Positions 26,356 to 32,064 of a DNA stretch of 38,511 nt are shown in pieces. Made by a program: the position numbers and the translations under genes. The notes under the pieces are model-generated. The model did no database searches. It worked only from the letters and a program-made list of their open reading frames with translations, and was not told where the DNA came from. Where the stretch lies: positions 1 through 38,511 of the forward strand of contig CAIYPA010000407.1 of the NCBI GenBank assembly GCA_903927965.1, read 5' to 3'. The stretch comes from an uncultured Bacteroidia bacterium (GTDB lineage: Bacteria; Bacteroidota; Bacteroidia; Bacteroidales; Prolixibacteraceae). Positions within the stretch are counted from its first letter, which is position 1; every line of letters starts with the position of its first letter.

Positions 26356-28633
26356 GTTCTTCACTGCAATCACCTGCCTGTTAATAACGGCATGTACCGG
26401 TACAAGAAATTTGCCCAAAGGCGAAAAACTTTACACCGGTGCCGAAATTAAATTGGAATCCACAGGAAAGGTAAATGAAAAAATGATCAAGGCAGTTGTA
26501 TTGGCTGGTGTGCGACCAACACCGAACAAAATTATTTTGGGTATGCGTCCCAAATTATGGATGTACAATCTAGCAGGTGCAGAACCAAAATCCAAAATCG
26601 GGAAGTGGCTTAAGAAAACCGGTGAAGCTCCTGTCCTGATGCGCAATGTCAAGCCAGATGCCACAACCCAAATCATCGATTCACGACTTTTCAACATTGG
26701 GATATTCAAAAGTTTTACTGAGTCCAAAATCGTTGCAAAGAAGCGCACTTTTAAAGTTGTCTATACAAGCCACATTCATCCGCCATATGTTATTAAAGAA
26801 TTGGTATATAGCATTATGAATGATAGCATAAACCGATTGGCTCTTACCCAGAAAGACAAATCCGTAATTCGGCCAGGTCAGGATTATAACCTCGACAAGT
26901 TGAAAAACGAACGAAACAGGATAGATATGCTGTTAAAAAACAACGGCTATTTCTACTTCAATCCGGATAATCTGGTTTTTAAAGCCGACACTTCCAATGA
27001 GAACCGTCAGGTTAGCCTAAGATTGACCTTGAAAGACAGTATCCCGGTAAATGCAACCACCATTTACCGTATCCATGATGTGATTGTTAATCAAAATTAT
27101 ACATTGGACGAGAATGAGCCTGAATCTTTGGAAGATACCCTAAGTTATCACAGAGTTTTTTTTGTGGGCTGGGAAACACAAATGGACATCAAACCAAAAG
27201 TAGTTTTAGAAGCAATCCATTTACGCAAAAATGAGATTTTTTCCCGTCAGAACCATATCTTCACTTTGAACCGCCTGATGTCGATGGGCAATTTCAAGCT
27301 GGTCCAGGTGAACTTTTCAGAAAAGATTGCCAATTCAAAGTTATTGGATGTGAACATTTTAATGACGCCAATGCCAAAGCATACAATCAGGGCAGGGCTT
27401 GACCTTGTTTCAAAATCAAATAATTTCACTGGGCCACGGATGAACTTTAACCTGCTGAACCGAAATACCTTTAAAGGGGCTGAATTGCTAAGCCTTAATC
27501 TGGCAGGTGCATTCGAGGCGCAATTGGGTGGAAATGACAAAAGTTTGTTTTCTTACTCGTGGAACCCTCAGGTGGAGTTGACTTACCCGCGTTTCCTGGT
27601 CCCTTTTCATCTCAGGCAAGCACAAAGCATTTATATTCCCAAAACCCATTTGTTGTTGTCGTACAATTATTTGAAAAGGGTCGGTTATTTTGACATGCGC
27701 ACGTTCCAGTTTGTTTTTGGGTATAAATGGAAAAGTGATTTTCTGAAGGAACATGAATTGAACCCATTCGATGTCAGTTATACAACTATTGGAAGCAAAT
27801 CTCAGACATTCACTGATTTGGTGGCATCCAATCCTTTTCTGGGAAAAAGCTATGAGGAGAAATTTATTGCAGGTGGGACCTATTCGTTCACTTATAACGA
27901 GCAGGTGATTCCAGATAAGAAGGTGCAGTTCTTTTTCCATTTGAACTCGGAAATTGCCGGAAACTTGTTTTCGTTGGCGAAAATTGCCACTGGTGGCAAT
28001 GTGTCTGCCGATCATCCGGCAACCATTGCAGGATCTGTCTATTCACAATTTGCAAAATTGAGCATTGATACGAAGTGTTACTTCAATTTTCCGGATCAAA
28101 ACAAATTGGTCTTGCGGCTTTTTGTGGGTGCTGCCCAAACATTTGGAAACTCATCAGTATTGCCTTATAGCAAGCAGTTTTTCAGCGGGGGGCCCAACAG
28201 CGTCCGGGCATTTTCGATCAATTCACTTGGTCCCGGCACCTATTTCCAGAACACCAACCAGAATGGTTTTTTGCAGTTGGGAGGAGACCTGAAATTGGAA
28301 ACCAATGCGGAATACCGTTTTGGGATCACGCGATACCTGAAAGGGGCCTTATTTGTGGATGCCGGGAATGTATGGCTCGCAAAATCAAATCCTGAAAACA
28401 TCGGGACTCCTTTCAGAATTTCAAAATTTCTGGACGAGATAGCCGTTGGAACTGGATTTGGTGTTAGGGTCGATGTCTCTTTCTTCGTTTTGCGTTTCGA
28501 CCTGGCCACGCCTTTGAAAAAGCCATGGCTCACAGAAAACCACCGGTGGACGATAAACCAGATTGATTTTGGAAGCGCAACCTGGAGGCGCGAGAATTTG
28601 ATATTGAATATTGCGATAGGGTATCCTTTCTAA
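26333..28633 (+). CDS. tamL: TamL-like Omp85/BamA-family outer-membrane lipoprotein
   Basis: 766 residues. The signal peptide ends in a lipobox LLITACTG (Cys21), so the N-terminus is probably lipidated, as in Bacteroidota TamL, the counterpart of TamA. POTRA-like segments fill about residues 100-380. The C-terminal half is an Omp85 barrel with FFSGGPNSVRAFSINSLGPGTY, which includes the conserved RaF-type L6 loop, and GTGFGVRVDVSFFVLRFDLATPL at the end. It overlaps the tamB 3' end by 23 bp, as expected for partners. Confidence 0.92.
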   Translation: MTRSFQNKFFTAITCLLITACTGTRNLPKGEKLYTGAEIKLESTGKVNEKMIKAVVLAGVRPTPNKIILGMRPKLWMYNLAGAEPKSKIGKWLKKTGEAPVLMRNVKPDATTQIIDSRLFNIGIFKSFTESKIVAKKRTFKVVYTSHIHPPYVIKELVYSIMNDSINRLALTQKDKSVIRPGQDYNLDKLKNERNRIDMLLKNNGYFYFNPDNLVFKADTSNENRQVSLRLTLKDSIPVNATTIYRIHDVIVNQNYTLDENEPESLEDTLSYHRVFFVGWETQMDIKPKVVLEAIHLRKNEIFSRQNHIFTLNRLMSMGNFKLVQVNFSEKIANSKLLDVNILMTPMPKHTIRAGLDLVSKSNNFTGPRMNFNLLNRNTFKGAELLSLNLAGAFEAQLGGNDKSLFSYSWNPQVELTYPRFLVPFHLRQAQSIYIPKTHLLLSYNYLKRVGYFDMRTFQFVFGYKWKSDFLKEHELNPFDVSYTTIGSKSQTFTDLVASNPFLGKSYEEKFIAGGTYSFTYNEQVIPDKKVQFFFHLNSEIAGNLFSLAKIATGGNVSADHPATIAGSVYSQFAKLSIDTKCYFNFPDQNKLVLRLFVGAAQTFGNSSVLPYSKQFFSGGPNSVRAFSINSLGPGTYFQNTNQNGFLQLGGDLKLETNAEYRFGITRYLKGALFVDAGNVWLAKSNPENIGTPFRISKFLDEIAVGTGFGVRVDVSFFVLRFDLATPLKKPWLTENHRWTINQIDFGSATWRRENLILNIAIGYPF

Positions 28634-28634
28634 C

Positions 28635-28805
28635 AATAAGGTAATAAGGTTATTAAAGTATCAGGGATTTTTGAGTTACTAAGGTTAATAAATTGAAAAT
28701 AAGGTTTTTAAGACACAGAAATATATTGTTCAAAAACCTTAATGTTTTACTTTAAACCTTAGTAACCAGATAAATACGTCCGAATCCCAACCTTATTCCC
28801 TTATT
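28635..28805. repeat. Nested palindromic intergenic repeat (REP/MITE-like)
   Basis: Three nested inverted repeats share one centre: the outer 17-bp arms at 28635-28651 and 28789-28805 (one mismatch), perfect 12-bp arms GTTACTAAGGTT at 28675-28686 and AACCTTAGTAAC at 28755-28766, and perfect 9-bp arms AAGGTTTTT at 28701-28709 and AAAAACCTT at 28732-28740. The arms are built from AAGG and AATAAGG units. No gene lies inside. Transcribed, it would fold into a long hairpin just after tamL. Similar AACCTTATT units recur at the window end. Confidence 0.75.
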
Positions 28806-29003
28806 AGGATCGAAAATTTATTCAAATTCTACCTCCGGCAAACCTTTTACAATTTCCACCGTTTGTACGCTCAGGTTGATCACACCTAACAGTAGACGAA
28901 GATATACAAATGATTTTCATTAATGTAGATTGTATGAATTATTTAGGGGTCTGACAGATAATTGTAAAATAATCCATTTTGAATTTCCCTACTCATTTGA
29001 AAT

Positions 29004-29070
29004 TGTGTGAATTATACAATTGTTTATGAAGATAGTGTAACTCTTTGCTGAATGAGGTAAGGTACTTTCG
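29004..29070 (+). promoter_or_regulatory. Fixed-spacing regulated promoter, first DUF4402 gene
   Basis: TGTGTGAATTAT (29004-29015), 20 bp, TGTAA (29036-29040), 26 bp, TTCG of a TACTTTCG -7 box (29063-29070). The -7 box ends 27 bp before the ATG at 29098. The surrounding 113 bp (28976-29088) are duplicated at 29652-29764. Confidence 0.8.
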
Positions 29071-29097
29071 TATATGGAAATTTAATTTGAAAGTAAT

Positions 29098-29646
29098 ATG
29101 AGAAAATCATTTATGATCCTCTTATCAGTTGTCCTTATGGCAGGCAATGCAACCACTTTAAAAGCACAAACGTCCACAGCAAAAAACACACTTGCTGGAG
29201 TCGTATTTATTGTTCCGGTTGCGCTTACACAAACTTCTCAACTGCATTTTGGTACGATAAATTTGGTGTCCATTGCTCCTGGTACATGTATTTTGTCAAC
29301 AGATGGAGTCCGTACTTTTACAGGTGGACTGAATGGATCCGCAAGTGCTCCATTGGCCACCAATGCCGCTTATAGGGTAACCGGTAAAATTGGTGCAGCT
29401 TATTCCGTAACATTGCCTGATGACGAAGTAATCCTGAAAATGGGTGATTCCGACTCTGATACTGATAACGTGATGGTTACTAAATTTACATCCAGGTTCT
29501 TGGGTGCACCTGCCAATGCACTTACCAGCAAGCTAAACATATCGGGTACCGATAGCTTTGTTGTTGGTGCTACATTAAGAACCATGGCATCACAGGAGGC
29601 AGGCGTCTATACAGGAACTTTTAACGTATGTATTGATTACAATTGA
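29098..29646 (+). CDS. DUF4402 protein, putative pilus subunit (copy 1)
   Basis: 182 residues with a signal peptide (probable cleavage after TTLKAQ). The mature part follows the DUF4402 pattern: IVPVALTQTSQLHFGTINL, a GTCILSTDGVRTFTGGL strand, AAYRVTGKIGAAYSVTLP, FVVGATLRTMASQEAGVYTGTFNVCIDYN. It is predicted to be a small immunoglobulin-like beta sandwich that is exported. With a PapD-like chaperone and an usher downstream it is a candidate pilus or fibre subunit, which is inference. A loop near residues 108-120 is very acidic (DDE, then DSDSDTD), unlike copy 2. It is about 80% identical to the gene at 29942 by eye. Confidence 0.85.
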   Translation: MRKSFMILLSVVLMAGNATTLKAQTSTAKNTLAGVVFIVPVALTQTSQLHFGTINLVSIAPGTCILSTDGVRTFTGGLNGSASAPLATNAAYRVTGKIGAAYSVTLPDDEVILKMGDSDSDTDNVMVTKFTSRFLGAPANALTSKLNISGTDSFVVGATLRTMASQEAGVYTGTFNVCIDYN

Positions 29647-29679
29647 ATTCAATTTTGAAATTCCCTACTCATTTGAAAA

Positions 29680-29746
29680 TGTGGGAATTATACAATCATT
29701 TATCAAGATAGTGTAACTCTAAGCAGAATGAAGTAAGGTACTTTCG
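29680..29746 (+). promoter_or_regulatory. Fixed-spacing regulated promoter, second DUF4402 gene
   Basis: TGTGGGAATTAT (29680-29691), 20 bp, TGTAA (29712-29716), 26 bp, TTCG of a TACTTTCG -7 box (29739-29746). It is a duplicate of the site at 29004 with a few substitutions. The -7 box lies 195 bp before the ATG, giving this copy a long leader. Confidence 0.75.
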
Positions 29747-29764
29747 TATATGAAAATTTAATTC

Positions 29765-29932
29765 TGATCAGTCTTCGAACACAATTAATTGATAGTAAAA
29801 TGAAAGGGAAAATTAAGATGACTTAAAATTGAACTCAGGCAAGTCGCATAGCAAACCGCTTTGTTTTTCGTTATCAAATGACCTGAAACACTGTCCGATA
29901 TGTAAAATCAACAAGAGAAATAAATTTAATTT
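29765..29932 (+). other. 168-bp extra leader segment before DUF4402 copy 2
   Basis: Promoter and gene of copy 2 align with copy 1 except for this segment. The 10-bp AAATTTAATT occurs once in copy 1 but twice in copy 2, at 29754-29763 and 29922-29931, exactly 168 bp apart. This fits an insertion with target duplication in copy 2, or a deletion between short repeats in copy 1. It contains a possible 8-codon ORF at 29800-29826 and no terminal inverted repeats. Confidence 0.7.
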
Positions 29933-29941
29933 AAAAGTAAT

Positions 29942-30490
29942 ATGACAAAATTATTCATGCTGCTCTTATCTGTCGTCCTTATGGCAGGTATGGCAACTAC
30001 TTTAAAAGCACAAACCTCCTCAACAATCAACACACCTGCTGGAGTCGTATTTATTGTTCCGGCTGCGCTGACCCAAACCTCTCAATTGCATTTTGGTACG
30101 ATCAATTTGGTGACCATTGCTGCTGGAACCTGTATATTGTCAACAGCCGGTGCCCGTACTTTTACAGGTGGACTGAATGGCTCAGCAAGTGTCCCATTGG
30201 CCACCAATGCGGCCTATACTGTAACTGGTAAAATTGGCGCGACTTATGCCGTTACATTGCCTGCTGCCGCTGTAACCCTTCGAATGGGTGTTTCTGTTGC
30301 CGCTCCTGATAACGTGACTGTTACTGCATTTACATCCAGATTTTTGGGTGCACCTGCCGATGCCCTTACCAGTAAACTGAGCATAACGGGTACCGATAGC
30401 TTTGTTGTCGGCGCTACCTTAACAACGATGGCATCACAGAATGCTGGTGTCTATGCAGGAACTTTTAATATAAGTATTGATTACAATTGA
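29942..30490 (+). CDS. DUF4402 protein, putative pilus subunit (copy 2)
   Basis: 182 residues, aligning without gaps to copy 1. The signal peptide ends after TTLKAQ. It shares LTQTSQLHFGTINL and the closing GVYAGTFNISIDYN. The main difference is the loop near residues 108-125, where acidic residues of copy 1 become AAA and VSVAAP, giving a neutral surface. The gene has its own copy of the regulated promoter plus a long leader. It ends 13 bp before the chosen chaperone start, so chaperone and subunit are probably co-transcribed. Subunit role is inferred from context. Confidence 0.85.
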   Translation: MTKLFMLLLSVVLMAGMATTLKAQTSSTINTPAGVVFIVPAALTQTSQLHFGTINLVTIAAGTCILSTAGARTFTGGLNGSASVPLATNAAYTVTGKIGATYAVTLPAAAVTLRMGVSVAAPDNVTVTAFTSRFLGAPADALTSKLSITGTDSFVVGATLTTMASQNAGVYAGTFNISIDYN

Positions 30491-30503
30491 AAACAGAATT
30501 ATT

Positions 30504-31331
30504 ATGAAAAGATTATTATTGCTTTCGCTGATACCAATTTTTGGTTTTGGATTTCAATCCCTGGCTCAGGGAGATTTGATTGTTTCACCTGCACGCCTTG
30601 TGTTTGACAATAAAAAACAGATGCAGGAACTTAATTTAGTTAACATTGGAAAAGATACGGCAGTTTACACCATTTCGTTTGTCCAGAAAAATATGAAGGA
30701 GGATGGAAGTTTTGTAAACATTGTAGAGCCGGATGCGGGTCAGATGTTTGCCGAGCCCTTTATGCGGATATTTCCACGCATTATAAAATTAGCTCCGGGA
30801 AAACCGCAGGTTATTAAGCTTCAATATGTACGAAAAAGTGATATGGCTGATGGTGAATACCGTTCCCATCTCTATTTTCGGGCAGAAAAGGGTGATACTC
30901 CACTTGGCATGTCCGATGTAAAAATCGACTCAACCAAATTGGTGGTTCAGCTTATTCCGGTATTTGGGATCAGTATCCCAATTATTATCTATTCAGGATC
31001 TGTAAATATGGCCTCTACTTTGAGCGATATGAAAATTTCCAATGGGCAGAAAGACCTGCAAACCCTTAAGTTCACTATAAACAGAACCGGCAACAAATCC
31101 GCCTATGGAGATTTGGCAGTAGAATTTGCGCCAAAACAAGGCAAGCCTTATCCGGTGGGGATAATGAATGGTGTAGGCGTCTACACGAACATTGACAAGC
31201 GGAATATTACTTTAAACCTGACCAATGATTCGGGCAAAAAATTGAAAAATGGTAAACTGAAGGTAAAATACATGACTAGCAACGAAAAGAAGCCCGTTCT
31301 TCTTGCAAAAGCTGAACTTGATATTGATTAA
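30504..31331 (+). CDS. PapD-like periplasmic pilus chaperone
   Basis: 275 residues from the Met at 30504 (MKRLLLLSLIPIFGFGFQSLAQ, a signal peptide); a start at 30477 would overlap the subunit gene and spoil the signal sequence. The first immunoglobulin-like domain has GDLIVSPARLVFDNKKQMQELNLVNIG, with Arg where PapD has its subunit-anchoring Arg8, then MRIFPRIIKLAPGKPQVIKLQYVRK, the F1-G1 region that donates a strand. ISIPIIIYSG leads into the second domain. The second conserved basic residue of PapD, the Lys in the KLFYRP region, is not evident. The protein should shield and fold the DUF4402 subunits in the periplasm. Confidence 0.82.
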   Translation: MKRLLLLSLIPIFGFGFQSLAQGDLIVSPARLVFDNKKQMQELNLVNIGKDTAVYTISFVQKNMKEDGSFVNIVEPDAGQMFAEPFMRIFPRIIKLAPGKPQVIKLQYVRKSDMADGEYRSHLYFRAEKGDTPLGMSDVKIDSTKLVVQLIPVFGISIPIIIYSGSVNMASTLSDMKISNGQKDLQTLKFTINRTGNKSAYGDLAVEFAPKQGKPYPVGIMNGVGVYTNIDKRNITLNLTNDSGKKLKNGKLKVKYMTSNEKKPVLLAKAELDID

Positions 31332-31415
31332 TACGTGATTTTTAATTCATTTTTACCAACTGTTATTACAGATTAATTGATGTGATCAGGTTACAGGTAA
31401 TCTTTTGAATCACTT

Positions 31416-31472
31416 AAAGTTAGACAAATTGTTTATCAACTTCAATGGTGATAATACAGTTTGTCAAACTTT
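31416..31472. other. Long imperfect hairpin inside the chaperone-usher cluster
   Basis: Left arm 31416-31438 and right arm 31449-31472 pair over about 23 bp with two mismatches and one bulge, around a 10-nt loop (ACTTCAATGG). It lies between the chaperone gene and the third DUF4402-like gene. No T run follows. It may partly terminate transcription, stabilise the upstream mRNA, or be an operator. Confidence 0.65.
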
Positions 31473-31534
31473 ATCCGGGCCTTTTGCCATGAACTTCAAC
31501 AGAACCAGGAACGAAAGTGAATTAAACGGAAAAG

Positions 31535-32056
31535 ATGAAAATACAAAATTTTAATGATAGGATTAAAAAATTATTGCTTTTACCAGTATTTGGTTATTTG
31601 CTTGTCCTTCATGCTTTCGCACAACCTACAGAGAAAGAAGAATCATTAACGGTTACCGCAGTTCAGTTTATTCATTTTGGCACATTTTATTTAATGGGGT
31701 TTTCTGGTGGTACCATTACTGTTGGGTTTGATGGGACCAGAACCTCGACTGGTGGAGTTATCCTATTGGCAAATGCACCTATCGCCCAACCAGCCATTTT
31801 CGAAATAAAATCTTGTAAAGGGAAGAATATCATTCTCTCGTTTAATCCTAAAACAACATTGACCAGCAGCAACGGCGGCAAGCTCACACTCGATATCGGT
31901 CCCACAAACAGAGGAATTAATGGTTCAGGGTTTGCAATAAAAAGCGATTGTAAATTTATCATTCCATTGAGAATAGGAGGAACACTTCATATTCCGGGCA
32001 CCGCCCCACCTGGTGTTTATAGGGGAAACTTTGATTTCACCTGCAAACAGGAATAA
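31535..32056 (+). CDS. Divergent DUF4402-like protein, putative minor or tip subunit
   Basis: 173 residues with a signal peptide (cleavage probably after LHAFAQ). It keeps the outline of DUF4402 (VTAVQFIHFGTFYL, GGTITVGFDGTRTSTGGVILL, a closing GTLHIPGTAPPGVYRGNFDFTCK) but shares little sequence with the two tandem copies. It has a Cys pair (SCKG and SDCKF) plus a Cys near the end. It lies 8 bp before the usher gene, so it may be the subunit that starts assembly or the tip. That role is inference from position. Confidence 0.7.
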   Translation: MKIQNFNDRIKKLLLLPVFGYLLVLHAFAQPTEKEESLTVTAVQFIHFGTFYLMGFSGGTITVGFDGTRTSTGGVILLANAPIAQPAIFEIKSCKGKNIILSFNPKTTLTSSNGGKLTLDIGPTNRGINGSGFAIKSDCKFIIPLRIGGTLHIPGTAPPGVYRGNFDFTCKQE

Positions 32057-32064
32057 TATAGGAT

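Noticed and set aside
28636-28975. Coding sequence in the gap after tamL
   Set aside because: No frame of useful length with recognisable protein sequence; the stretch is explained mostly by the palindromic element.
29641-29654. 14-bp perfect palindrome AATTGAATTCAATT at the stop of DUF4402 copy 1
   Set aside because: It is short, AT-rich and contains the stop codon; chance is sufficient and copy 2 lacks it.
31400-31500. A further copy of the conserved operator before the third DUF4402-like gene
   Set aside because: Counting 26 bp back from the best TTTG gives TAATA rather than TGTAA, and no first half-site is present.
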